A DNA stretch of 64,000 nucleotides. It comes from Pleodorina starrii (taxonomy: Eukaryota; Chlorophyta; Chlorophyceae; Chlamydomonadales; Volvocaceae). The position numbers and the translations under genes are program-made. The stretch covers positions 1,037,501 through 1,101,500 of the forward strand of contig BRXU01000025.1 in NCBI GenBank assembly GCA_030267565.1, written 5' to 3'. A model generated the notes under the pieces. That model made no database searches. It saw only the letters and a list, made by a program, of their open reading frames with translations, and was not told where the DNA came from. Positions 46,201 to 57,551 of the stretch are shown piece after piece (within the stretch, counting starts at the first letter, position 1; the number at the start of each line of letters is the position of its first letter).

Positions 46201-49200
46201 CACAGGATGTCTGGTACAAGACAATAATGTCCTTCAAACCAAACCATGAACCCTAAACAATAAAGCCCTAACCCCATACCAAACCCGCACGGATGGGTGG
46301 GCTTCACCCTTTTCCCAGCTTCAAGGAAGCTGACACCCCCTTGCTTGCTTGATCAGCATTATTAATCCATGCATGTAAACCTGCAGCAGGGGACTCGGAC
46401 CACGTGGCGACTGTGCGCAAAGCGGTTCAGGAATTCGGCGTGCACGTGTGCCAGCTGTACACCGACGGCACTGGCAAGTCCCACAGCACATGGCTCTCCG
46501 GGGACGGCTATGGCCTTGTGAGCTGGGCGGAGTCCTGGCCCGTCTTCCTGCGATACCACCAAAAACGGAAAAACTACAACATGCGCCCATCAGCCAAAGA
46601 AGAGGCCCAGCGTATTGGCAACATCCTGCAATCGAGCCTGAAGTACGAGGACAGCCTGGGGCAGATTGGCATCGTGTTGCTGCTGGACATCACAGACAGC
46701 ATGCAGCCGGCCATTGACGACGTGAAGGCCAAGCTGGAGGCGCAGCTGCTGGTGGAGCTGCAGGAGCGGTGAGTGAGCAGATAAAGATCCAGCGTGACTT
46801 GTGGACGTTGGGCGGGGTTGTTGCAGTGGGCTCCAGACTCCGGAAGAGTTATGCCAGTTGGCCATGAGATCAGAGAAAGGCAGACGGACCACAAGCGGCG
46901 AGATAGCTAGGCAGGTTGCTTGATTGGCCATTACAAAAGAGATATATAGATGGGCTTCATGCGATGTGTGGTGGCTAACTTGCCTCGTGCATGAGACTTG
47001 CTCGACTGCGTTTATGACTGAGAGGACACTTGATGAGAATTATGATTGGGCCTTTTCCCGTTTGCTGGGAGCAACGCACGCACGTGCGTGTACAAAGATG
47101 ACAACCCCTCCCAGCCAATGTCCCCATCCAATGCAACTGCCGGCAGGTACCCGTCCATGCGGGGCAAATTCCACTTTGCGGTGGTCGGCTATCGCGACGT
47201 CAAATCGTCGACACAGTTCAAGGTGCACGACTTCGACTCGGACGCCGCGAGGGTGGCGGAGTTCCTGCAAAGCCTCAGGGCAACCAGCGGCCACGACCAC
47301 CCCGAGGACATCGCAGGTGCCTTGCTGAAGGTGAGCGCAATGGCAACCATCCATCCATCCATCCATCCATCTACCGGTATATGTCCACCATCCACCATCC
47401 GTCACCCGGGCAAAGTCGTGATGGAGTTGGCCTCGTTAAGATGCATACATACCTCGCCTTCTGATGTTGGTGTTCGCCTGTCCATGCATCCATCCATCTA
47501 TCGGCTGCTGGTCCGTTGTGTTATATTAGACCCTCCCGTCATCATTTTCTGTTGCGAGAAAGGACATCTGTAAAATAAAGGGCACAGGCGCAAGGGCCTC
47601 TGGGGCATAGGCAGCAGGCAGGCCTAGGACAGAAAGGAAGTGAGCATGCATGCGCACACAATCCACACATATATATGCACTGGCCTCCGTCCTGCTGCAC
47701 GCAGGTGTGCACGCTTGAGGGCTGGAACAAGACATCGTCCAACATCCTGTTCCATATCTTCGATGCCCCCGGGCACGGCAAGCGCTTCAACGATGTCTTT
47801 TACGAGGGTTCGCCGTACTACAGCAAGTACGGCGGTGATGACTTTTGGGACTACCCGCCACAGGACCGCGAGGACCCATCAACGGAGATCGAGCGGGCGA
47901 TGGACATGCTGAAGAACAAACTGAACGTCGTCAAGTACGTAAGATATAGACAATAGTGCTTCAGTGCGGTGTATGTAGCGAGGGCGCAATCCTTCTTACT
48001 TGAATGCCGGGGGCGGGGCGTGTGTATGCCGGGGGCGCAGCGAGATGTTGTCGCCGTGAACCTATATTCCCTGTGCATACATCGCTGTCCATGGCTCAGG
48101 CTAATGTTGTTTGCCCTGGGCGGGATGTCATTCCTTGTTCATAGCGGCCCTTTTTGTAATTAAATTCGATGTTCACTCGCCGTTCGCTCGCTCGCTCCTG
48201 TTCGCTTTGGTGCGTCTGACTTCATATGTGCGCGTTTTTGGATTATTGCGGATTTGAGTAATAATACTTTTGCATCGCTTGCTCCTTGGCTATTTAGGTA
48301 CTACGCTGTCACGGTCAGGAGCGCCAATTACGTGAGCCTTCCGGTGTCTCCAACTGCCAAGACCGTTGCGGCCCTGAAGGAGATTGGCAGGCATGTCCCG
48401 CTGCACAGGGTCGTCCAGCATGACATCCTCAGCCACTCCAACACCGACAACTGGGTCGAGGAGGTGGACATTGGGATTAACGCGGCCCGACTGGTCAACA
48501 CGATGGTCGGGTAAGTGATGGGCGGAGTGTTGCTCGCACGATTGAGCGGCGGGGGCCGTCCTCAAGAGCCAGGGCTTAGTGTCCGGTGGGAATTTTACAT
48601 AAAAGTTCCAATTTATACGCACCGGCGGCCTCCCTGCTTGGTCGGACATATTTGGGGTTTTAGGGTTTTTAGGGTTTTAGGGTTTTTAGGGGTTTTCTAT
48701 CTATCTATCGAAATATACACATACATGCAAAAGTGGTATGGTTAAGGTAACGTTACGTTTGTGCTTTATAAATCTGCCTGTATATGAACGAATGAAATAC
48801 GTGCCTGTGTGGGTGTAAACTAACTTGCGTGTACACTGCTGCAGAGCTGCATCGCGGACGCTCGGTGCGACGGCATCGGCCTCTCGGACGCTGGCGTCCC
48901 TGGGCAACAGGCAGATGGTTGAGCTCAACAGGTCGTGCGCGCCCATCCACGAGGGCTACGAGGGAATGCAGCTTGACGATGTGTGCGGGTCCACGGTCAC
49001 GCTGCCCAGGGCAGCAGGCCGCGGCGGCCCTGCATCGGCCTCTACAGGGCCGACCATAGCGGTTGCCCCCGTCCCATCCACGGCATTCCAGAGATGGGCG
49101 CAGAGTGACGACGGAAAGGGGTTCATGCAGGAGGTCGAGAAGCGCTTTCAGGCCATCACGAACAGGCAGGAGTGTGAAGTCAGGTGCGTGCGTGCGTGGG

Positions 49201-52200
49201 TGCGGCGCACGCTAACGAAAAGATGGGTATGTAGATAGGTTACGCACGCAAACACGCACGCACGCACCACACGCATGCACCACACGCACGCTGCAACCCT
49301 TGCAGTAGATGATAGCGTGCGTGCCCGCATGCCCTTCGCACAGCTTTGAGCACGCTTGCTTGCTTCGTTGTTGACGGTTCCATATATACATGCAAACAAG
49401 GACAGATGTGTTCGCGCGCGCAACCTCGTAAATGCATGGGTAACGTGATAGATAACGACTGTGAATAATGACAAACGCCTACCTGTGACCTCGCTGCTGA
49501 CAGCTTGCTGGAGCCCCCGGAGGACCTCACCGAGCTGTGCTACCTAGTGGACGGCCGGGGCTCGCTGGGGCAACGGAATCTCGCGTTCCCTACACGCAAG
49601 TTCAAGGTGCTGGAGGAGCCCTTCGCCGAAGGTGCCGAGCGCTCGGCTTACCTGGCGCTCAACGATACCCTGGGCGACCCCAACAGGTTCAAGCTGCATG
49701 TAAGTAGTGCGACGCATGCAGCCGGCGGCCGAGCAATGGATCCAGCCATGACGATCCATCTATCCATCTTGCTTGCGCAGAACTGCGTGCCTACGTATGT
49801 ACCGTATCCGCAGACACCGTGCCCTGCATAATTCGTTGATCTGCCATGCACACATACAAGTTCGTTTTTACCTCTCAGCTATTCTTACCTGCTAGCTGCA
49901 CAAGTACGGATGTCCCTTACCTGTCGCCGTCGCGAGTACTGATGGGATAGATAGATGGGGGGGCCAATCGATGGCTTCTTAGCGTGTATGAGCATGCGGG
50001 TCATCACGCAGATTGGCTCCTCCAGCCAGGGTAACCTACAAACCGCCGCTATATATATATAGGGTATATATACCGGTATATATACCGGTATACCGGTATA
50101 TAGGGTATATATAGGGTATATATACCGGTATATATACCCTATATATACCGGTATATAGGGTATATAGGGTATATATACCGGTATATACCGGTATATACCC
50201 TATATATACCGGTATATAGGGTATATATACCGGTATATATACCCTATATATACCGGTACCCTATATATAGGGTATACCCTATATACACCCGCTCATTCGC
50301 CCCATGTATGTAATTGCCCTCGCCGGCTCTGCGGAAAGGATGTATATATATATGCGCCCTGCTGCCTCACAAACGCTATATCAACGTTGTGTACATGCCT
50401 ACATGCGTGCATGTCTGCGTGTACGTATGTACGTTTAGGTGCTTAAGGAGCTCCGCCTGGTGGGGCCCCACATGTTGAGCGTGAACCGGCTCAAGCTGCT
50501 GCACACCACCCAGACGGTAGCCGGCTTCCTAGCAGAGGAGTTCAACCGTAGCGTGGAGGCGGTGTGCCCGAACGAGCTCAAGCTCAAGTATCTCGAGGTC
50601 AGCCTGCTGCGCTACCACGTGTACGACCAGAAGAGCCGCAGGTCGCCGCGAAACAGGTACGTACGGTACGCAGCAACGCAAGATAGATACCATGTGGCAC
50701 AGATGCTGCTCAGTGGTAGCGAGGTACTTATGTAGAAGCATCGCAAGCTAGCTAGCTAGATATTCTAGCTGGCTAGGATATATACCTAGACGCGAACGGA
50801 AAAGCGACGGAGAGTGCGTGATGAGCTACGTACAGTCCGCCGTATGTTTTGCTGCCCTCACTGCGTATGTGCTCCCCTCTGCCACTGTGTCCGTCCTTTG
50901 ACGGTTATATGTCCCCTAGGAAGTGCCTGAGAGTTAGGGCATCGAACTTGTGACCGGAAGGTCATGAGTTCGACCTGACCTTTGTAGCAGAGGGCTGGGA
51001 AACCGATGGCTGGGGGCCCTGGTAGGTGTGGGACGAACAGCAGGCCATCGCATGGCTCTTTAGCCGTGTCCCTGTCCCCTGCACTGGTAGAACTCATCAC
51101 GGTTGAATCGTCAACAATGATGTGTCTGGCATATCTGGGAAGAATGCGTGCGGGTACCCAGATGAGACGGAGCCCAGACAAAAGCAACCCAGTCAAAAAT
51201 GCGGTCACCGCGGTAGTGGGCTGTACCCGCCGAAGAGGCATCAGTCTGCTCCCTTAACACACGCTAGGGCTTACGGTCCAGCGTAAACTTTCCTTTTCCT
51301 TTTCCTATGCCGTGCAGCTTCATGGAGGAGTTCGTGTTGGGCAAGCTGGTCAAGTACAATGACAACGGGGGCGGCGTTGGTAGGTTTATTGTTAGTTCCC
51401 GCCGTCCAGCAAAAGGTCTGTAGGTGTTGCATCTTGTTGCTGGTGTTGCAGTCGGTGGGCTTTAAACCTTATTTTGAAATGATGTATGAAATTATTAGCA
51501 TACATGCGTGCCAGCAGCTGGCGGCCGTGCAATGCAGCACCGGAGTCTGCATGGCGAACGAAGGAAAGCCCACCCCGACCAGCAGACAGCACAAGGCGCC
51601 CAGCCATCCAGACAGGAACTAGCAAGCTCGCCCGGGGGCGGGAAAGGCTCCGAAACCCACGACCACGGGCGGGGAACTTAGCCAGTAGCTCCGCAACGGG
51701 TAATGACATGCGGACAGTCTAGGGCGTCAACCAGTCTAGGGCGTTGACCAGTCTATCTAGGGCGTTGATCAGTCTAAGGTGTTACGTATTGTCGCGACGG
51801 AGCTGCCCTCATTGCTTGCCTGCCCCCTGCTGCCTACACCGACCGCGCGCAGCTTCGCAGGCCGACTTCTTGTCGGTGTGCGACGCCTTCCCGCACTGGT
51901 CCTACCACGCGACGGAGGGCCGGCTGATGGTCACGGACATCCAGGGCTGGTTGGACAAGGATGCGCGGGAGGTGCGCCTCACCGACCCCTGCATCCACTG
52001 CCAGGCCCTGGGATTGCTGGACGACGCCAACAAAGACCGCTGGCTGGTGCGTGTGCGCGCGCAGGGAGGGGGGCAGCTGGGAGGGGGGCAGCTGGGGAGG
52101 GGGGCAGCTGGGAGGGGGGCAGCTGGCAGCTGGGTGGCTGTTCAGTTGTAGCCAAGCGAGTCTGGGCCCATCATATATAGCTAGAAGGCAGGCACCCGCG

Positions 52201-53804
52201 GGCGGGGGAAGGCAGCGGGTGCGTGCCACGGGATGCGCATCCCGGGCGTCAGTAGGGGAGGCAAGCAAGGCGACATGTATGCCTCAACCAACCAGGCTGA
52301 CGGACTGATGATTGACACACGCGGCCAGAAGCAATCCTACTCCCTAGGAGCGGGCGCGGGGCGGGCCCCTAGCGCAAGCGTGTGTGTGTACTGACCGGGC
52401 TTTTGCGTGGGTGCGGCAGTTTTGTGTTGAGCCTACCTACCAGGGAGTAGGAAGCAGGAGTCAGCAGGCACACACCTACCACGTGGTGTGTGGCAGTCCG
52501 GGGTAGGCAGGTACATCGTTTGATCGTGTGCAATCATGTGATCCGACGAGTGCGTGCTTGATTGCCGAACATGCAATTAACTAACTTGAAGAGGCTTGAA
52601 GCGTCAGGCGTCACCTGCCTGCTGTGCGCTATTTAAATTTGATACATACATGCATGGTGTATATAATATACATGTATACATGTATAATTATATATATGTG
52701 CATATACAGCAACGTGTCTGAACGCCTAATAATTAGGCTGCGGGGTGGGGGTATTGAGTGGACAGGAGCCAACCTGTTCAGCCGGACGTACATTCCGCGC
52801 CGCCTTTCGGCTACATCTCAACGTGTCAGACGGCCACTTTGTTCACGGGGCCCACTCCCCGGGCGGGGCCGAAGCCCCGCCAGCTGACTCGGTCCGATTG
52901 CATCTCGAACCTCTCGTGGTGAAACTGCCCGAAACCACGTTGTCAGCGTACACACTGAGCCCCAGAGGCTAACAGCCTAGGCAGCGGTAACTCAGTGGTT
53001 CAGCGCAAGTATGTTCAGCGCCTACACCCAGGTGACTGGGATGGGTTTCGATCCCGGGACTGTGGCATACAGGGGCCTGAATCCTGTGCCAACAGCCGAA
53101 ACCTAATAATAATATAATAATTAGATAGCAACGTGCGCCTAATGTGGTGATGTGTCGACTAATGTATGGCGCCCTTCATTCATCTATCGACTCGCTCGCC
53201 GCCTGGCCCACAGCAAGGCATGGAGGACTTTTTCAAGTCGCACACTTGCGGAGAGACGTGCAAGGCCCTCAAGCTGGACGTGGAGTCGCCTCCCCTGGAG
53301 CAGATCGCCAAGCTGCGCGCGCGCATCACAGCCGCCCTGCTGGCCAAAGACGACGGAAGCGAGTCGACTGCCAGCAGCAGCGGCGACACGGCCGCCTCGA
53401 ACGATGCCCAGCCGGGGCCCATCGCTGTGGATGACTACATCGGCTTCCTGCGAAGGGAGGTCCGCGAGCGCGAGCTCCGCATCGCCATGGCTGCCGACGC
53501 GCCAGAGGCCGGCGGGCAGGCTGCTGCTGGCGGGAAGAAGACGACGGGGACGGCGACGCCGAATCCGCAGTCGCCGTCGTCACCGCCATCGTCTGATGAT
53601 GAGTCGTGGGACGACGACAGCAGCAGCAGCAGTGACGGCGGCGGCGGCGGCCGCGGCTGGAAGATCTGCAGGTTCTTCGCGAGGGGCTACTGCGCTAATG
53701 GCGCCGACTGCGACTTCAAGCACTTCAGGGACCGTCCGTGCCCGAGATTGGAGAAGGACGGCCACTGCCAGTACGGCAGAAAGTGCTGGTACCGGCACTC
53801 CTGA
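43234..53804 (+). CDS. NYN nuclease / VWA / alpha-kinase / tandem CCCH zinc-finger protein
   Basis: Twelve exons: 43234-43389, 43747-44134, 46390-46768, 47147-47330, 47705-47934, 48298-48510, 48845-49183, 49504-49699, 50439-50656, 51318-51379, 51853-52046, 53214-53804. They total 3,150 nt and give 1,049 residues, with phase agreement at all joins. The ATG has a good context (GCCATGG). Residues 53-205 form a NYN/PIN-like domain of the MARF1 type: VFWDMENCP (D56, N59), D156 in HEADTHINA, and ITGDSDHV (D183, D185). Residues 274-517 are a VWA domain: VLLLDITDSM gives a MIDAS D281-T283-S285, then VVGYRDV and HIFDAPGHG as in VWKA proteins. Residues 630-875 are an alpha-kinase: PFAEGAERSAY, VLK (K698), KLVKYNDNGG, VTDIQG (D817, Q819), LTDP (D833), and the zinc site H837/H863/C865/C869. 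The glycine-rich loop is weak. An acidic Ser/Asp linker leads to two CCCH fingers, C1005-x7-C-x5-C-x3-H1023 and C1029-x8-C-x5-C-x3-H1048, usually RNA-binding. I infer an RNA-associated atypical kinase, probably active. Confidence 0.93.
44267..45440. repeat. Polypurine minisatellite in intron 2 (part 1)
   Basis: Strand-asymmetric G/A-rich sequence built of GGGCAGGGGA and GGGAGGGCAGGGGA units, becoming less regular (AGGAGGGCAGAGA) to the right. On the minus strand it gives a 437-codon Pro/Ser/Leu frame that is an artefact. It lies in intron 2 (44135-46389) of the kinase gene. Confidence 0.9.
45448..45830 (+). mobile_element. tRNA-derived SINE, copy 1
   Basis: Starts with a tRNA-like head: an A-box-like AGAGTTAGGGCAC, then TTGTGACAGCATGGTCACCAGTTCGATTG (in part B box AGTTCGATTG). 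A body of about 300 bp follows that matches copy 2 at 50911-51279 almost colinearly (CATATCTGGGAAGAATGCGT, AAAAATGCGGTCACCGCGGT, CCGAAGAGGCATCAGTCTGC). It sits within the purine-rich minisatellite of intron 2, on the gene's strand. Confidence 0.85.
45838..46075. repeat. Polypurine minisatellite in intron 2 (part 2)
   Basis: GGGGAGGGCA-type units resume after the SINE, so the SINE entered or borders the array. Confidence 0.88.
46303..46336 (+). mobile_element. Isolated transposon terminus
   Basis: CAGCTTCAAGGAAGCTGACA followed by CCCCCTTG resembles the right end of transposons A-D (hairpin, GACACC, CCCCTTG), with a compensated change in the hairpin stem (C-G to T-A type). No body is visible to the left, so it is either a relic or the end of a different subfamily. 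It lies in intron 2, about 50 bp before exon 3 of the kinase gene. Confidence 0.55.
48651..48696. repeat. Interstitial telomere-type tract (TTTTAGGG)n
   Basis: About five units of TTTTAGGG/TTTTTAGGG in intron 6 of the kinase gene, in the opposite orientation to the tract at 17506-17569. Confidence 0.85.
50049..50286. repeat. Self-complementary TATA/CCGG repeat
   Basis: Made of the palindrome TATATACCGGTATATA alternating with TATAGGGTATA and its complement TATACCCTATA, in mixed order. Nearly every segment can pair with another, so the 240-bp block can fold into long hairpins or cruciforms. It lies in intron 8 of the kinase gene. Confidence 0.92.
50911..51279 (+). mobile_element. tRNA-derived SINE, copy 2
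   Basis: The head GTGCCTGAGAGTTAGGGCAT (A box) and GGTCATGAGTTCGACCTG (B box) are followed by a body shared with copy 1 at 45448-45830, with small indels. It lies in intron 9 of the kinase gene, on the same strand as copy 1. Confidence 0.87.
52062..52135. repeat. Short minisatellite GGGAGGGGGGCAGCTG
   Basis: Four units immediately downstream of the exon 11 donor (52047) of the kinase gene. Confidence 0.85.
52985..53130 (+). mobile_element. tRNA-like SINE head (different family)
   Basis: GGTAACTCAGTGGTTCAGCG (A box) and GGGTTTCGATCCCGGGAC (B box) are spaced as in a tRNA with a long variable region, followed by about 50 bp and an AT-rich tail (AATAATAATATAATAATTAG). The acceptor stem does not close well, so I read a tRNA-derived SINE or tRNA pseudogene in intron 11 rather than a working tRNA. 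Confidence 0.55.
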
Positions 53805-54720
53805 TGTGCCGATAGTGCGCGGTTCATGAGGACATGCTGCGACGCCAGCTAGCTTGCTAGCTTGCATTGCTGGCTAGGCGCGCGTGTACGTGATGATAGC
53901 AGCTTAGTCCGCCAGTTGTCTGTTGAAGGATCGATGGAGGCATCGATGGAGGAACGATAGATGGAGGATCGATAGAGGCATCGATGCCGCGGCCCGTCAT
54001 ACACGTACCCAGTATTACTGCTGGTGGCCCCGTACGTTTTTGCCCCGCACTGGTTGCTTGCTTGTCGTCGCTGCTGTCTGCAGCGCACACGTTTGACCTA
54101 CCCATTGAACGCGCGCGCTAACGGGCTGTGATCGATTGGGGCGATGCTTGCGTGCGGGCTCGTGCTTGGCAGCTCAGCCGTTTGTTGACGGATTTATTTG
54201 GGGGTCGCAAGCGACTTGGGCAGGGGGCGCCCGTGCTCGATCGGCGAAATGCCGTGCGTGTATGTGTGGTCTTTGTTTTGTGTCGGTGCGTGCGTCTTTA
54301 TTTTGTGCCGGTGCGTGCGTGCGGAATGGAAGGAAGGAAAGAAGGAAGGAAGGGCACTTCTTTCCAACAAGCTGAAGAATATGACATACTACAACAACGT
54401 CACAATGAGGGGCCGCCGAACTTGTATGTGCCGCCGTAGGAGATAAGAGGTGCAAGGGGCGGGCTAAGCTACTTACGTACGTAGCTACTTACGTACCTGT
54501 ACGTACGTCCAAGTACATGTACGTATGCAGCTGCTGCTGCTGCTGGTCCAGCTCAGGTGGCTGGGAATAGTTTTGACTAAATAAATTATTCCAACAATCT
54601 TCTTGTGGGTATTTTCGATCAAAATATCTTGTCTAGCGCGCGCGGCGGAGTCCATCTTTCCTATCTATCCAGTTCTATCTATCGTATCGATCGTTCGACC
54701 GATTCTCATGCCGGCCGTTT
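53805..54720. other. Intergenic, 3' flank of the kinase gene
   Basis: Includes the presumed 3' UTR of the kinase gene and direct repeats of CGATGGAGG/CGATAGATGGAGG (53930-53980), a GTACGTA-rich tract (54475-54525) and a CTG triplet run (54530-54545). No gene recognised. Confidence 0.45.
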
Positions 54721-55923
54721 TTGGGCGGGGCCCCAGCGCGAAGCGCCCAGGGGGGCCCCGCCCTGTAGGATTGCCCATGTCCGTGCGTGTGTGGGACGTG
54801 GGATCTGGGTTCTGGGAAGTAATTGGACAAGTGTAGACTTTCGGTCAACGGAAAGTCTGCATAAGTAAAAGATTACATTCTTTATTGCACGGTAAATTTA
54901 TTATTGGAACCCAACATCGCATGAGTACAAACCAGTTTGGCAGTCTCCATGGACCGAGGCCGAGGTCAAACCATCACCTCTCGGCCTATAATTAATTCCA
55001 GAAGAGTCATCGTTCCTTAAGGTGGAATTCTGACATGACGGCGTGAAATGAATCTTCGTTTCGGCAAGCAACCAACTATGTTTGCACTGCGAACATTCTT
55101 CCCGCGAGCCGCGACCACACCACAGCAGCTCTGCTAGCCGGTCCGACCGACTTGACGCACATTTATATTACAAAGATTGCAAGGAGCAAACCATGAGGGG
55201 CAAACTGCTGGTTGTTGGACGCCAAGCCGCAAATTGCACGCACGATGCGGCGGTCTTCTGCTGCGGGCCGCCCAACAAGTCCAGTCAGCAACCTAGGGGA
55301 TGGACTTCTACATTCCCTGTCCTAATGTTGAAGCAGTCAAGCCTCCTCTACGGCGAATACCTCAGTAGCGAAGCCTGTGCACTCTCGTCGGCAACTGCAC
55401 GTCGTCGCAACCCTCGCAAACAGTTCCGCTGTCCTTCTATTGGCAAGTCAGCCTGCGTGATGTGTAAATGATACACTCCATGTCTACTGTCAAGTAACTT
55501 CAGCCAATGCGCTGGCCGGAAGAGTTGCACAGTGCCGAGACGGCGCGCGATGCTAAACATGGGTCGGATTGCTGAAGCCGCAGGCATTTCAGGTATAAAG
55601 CTCTAGCTGCCTATCAGCAGGAATGTCGACACTCTCACAGTTGACGCCCTCGCCGCTCGCTTTGGAAATGCCGTATTTCGGTCGATGCGCACATGCGCTC
55701 ATGCACCCGACGGGATGACGCGCTTCGCGCGGCGCCGGCAGGCCTTGCTAACGACTCGGCTAGCAGGCATTTCGGGAAAAAGCTCTGGCTGTCTATCAGC
55801 AGGAATGTCGACACTCTCACACTACTTCACGCCCTCGCCACCCTAGCACTCAACTTAACCCGTACGGATTTAGTGGGGCCCCGCCCTTTTTCCGGCTTCA
55901 AGGAAGCCGACACCAACCCCTTG
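54721..55923 (+). mobile_element. Transposon copy C
   Basis: A 1,203-bp member of the family of copies A and B with the same ends (TTGGGCGGGG...CCCCTTG, flanked by T on both sides). Small internal differences (for example ATAATTAATTCC in place of ATATATTTCC, CAGTAGCGAAGCCTGTGC extra) define a second subfamily shared with copy D. Confidence 0.92.
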
Positions 55924-56384
55924 TTTCCGTACCGACCGTTATGTTCCCACTCCCTTTGCGTTGTTTTTTTGTCAGAGGCGACGGCGATTTTTCACGCAGT
56001 TGCAGCATATCGCAGCAATGAAGTAAGCCTCGCCATAAGCCAGCAGAGAAGGGTGCGCGGCCCGGCGAATCTATCACTGCGGAATGACGAAAGTGACGAC
56101 TTGTGCGTGCGTGTGTGTGTGGGTGTGTTTTGGTCAGCGGGCTGGCAGGCTGGGTCCTGGGTGGCTGCGTGCTGGTGGTTAGATAGCATGATCCGCTACG
56201 AGCGCTCTTGATGATTGCCGCGTTTCGCACCCGGCGGCCGGGTGTACTGTACGGAACTACGTATTGGACCAATCGCAAACGAACGTGGCTGCTGGAAAGC
56301 TGCTACCGGTACTGTTCGAATGTGCGTGGATGGAACTAGAGTGCGACTGACGACTACGTACGCCAATACGGATTGTCAGGTAGC

Positions 56385-56835
56385 AGGGCGAGAGCGTTGT
56401 CAGGCAGGCTTGTCAGGGTTGTCAGGCAGGGTTGTCAGGGTTGTCAGGCAGGCTTGTCAGGGTTGTCAGGCAGGGTTGTCAGGCAGGCTTGTCAGGGTTG
56501 TCAGGCAGGGTTGTCAGGCAGGCTTGTCAGGGTTGTCAGGCAGGGTTGTCAGGCAGGCTTGTCAGGGTTGTCAGGCAGGCTTGTCAGGGTTGTCAGGCAG
56601 GGTTGTCAGGCAGGGTTGTCAGGGTTGTCAGGCAGGGTTGTCAGGGTTGTCAGGCAGGGTTGTCAGGCAGGCTTGTCAGGGTTGTCAGGCAGGGTTGGCA
56701 GGGTTGGCAGGCAGGCTTGTCAGGGTTGGCAGGCAGGGTTGGCAGGGTTGTCAGGCAGGCTTGTCAGGGTTGTCAGGCAGGCTTGTCAGGGTTGTCAGGC
56801 AGGCTTGTCAGGGTTGTCAGGCACGTTTGTCCGTC
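56385..56835. repeat. GTCAGG minisatellite
   Basis: Irregular head-to-tail mix of TTGTCAGGGTTG and TCAGGCAGGC units (basic step about 10-11 bp), with a TTGGCAGG variant block near 56693-56745. The 269-codon Cys/Gln/Gly frame across it is an artefact. Confidence 0.92.
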
Positions 56836-57551
56836 TCCCTTAATCACCAGATGCCTGTCTTGAGGTTTGGGTATGAATGTAAGCACGTAATGCACGTAGC
56901 CACGCACGACGCACCTAACCCACCAACAAAAGTATGTAATTACCAGGCTACTGAGCGAAGCCCACACGCGCTGCAGGCTGTCCACGCACGCTGCTACCCG
57001 CAGCCGAAATCAGAGTACGTATGAATGGATCGGACCGGAAACGACGGGTTAGCTGCCACGCCTTCTTCTGCTTGCATGCGAACATCAGCAGGCGCACACC
57101 GTGTCACATCCTTGACATAGGAGGGGTTTCCTGGTGTAGATCGTACAATCCAGGCTTTCGACACGCTGTGTCAATTACGCAGTGTGTCGTGAGAACCGCC
57201 AGCTTGCACGGTTGCCGTCAGCCACACCGTACGTACGATCGAAGACATTCCGCAGTAGTAGCAAGGTTCGTACCGACCTCCTATCTGTCTATCTATCTAT
57301 CTATCTGCTGCTAGTTCCTGCGATCCTGCCTGCTGCTGGGTCCGGTCGTACGTACGAGCAAGTCGACCGTCACACGGTGTGTGTCGGTTCAGGGAAAGGT
57401 TCATTAATCGCGTACAAGGGCCCAATATCACGAACATCATTTCCCGCCATGTTCACGGATTCTGCCCGGTTAGGGTGCCAGGAGTCGAGCCTTCAAACGA
57501 ACGGGCTTATTAGTACCTAGTGTCATGCTGATGACCCATGGGTCATTGCCG
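56836..57551. other. Intergenic, 3' flank of ALG8
   Basis: Presumed 3' UTR of ALG8 near the right side, including a perfect TGACCCATGGGTCA palindrome (57532-57545) shortly after the stop codon, and a CTAT microsatellite (57289-57305). No gene recognised. Confidence 0.45.

Noticed and set aside
47046..47573. Separate 175-codon gene
   Set aside because: Only 47147-47330 is coding; it is exon 4 of the kinase gene, and the rest is intron.
52985..53075. Possible functional tRNA gene
   Set aside because: A and B boxes are present but the acceptor stem does not close and an AT-rich tail follows, as in a SINE.
56215..57024. 269-codon frame rich in CQGCQAGLSG
   Set aside because: Reads a GTCAGG minisatellite; three overlapping frames are equally open.
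57532..57545. Perfect TGACCCATGGGTCA palindrome as an ALG8 terminator or operator
   Set aside because: The same motif recurs inside coding exons elsewhere, so its place after the stop codon gives no reason to assign it that role.
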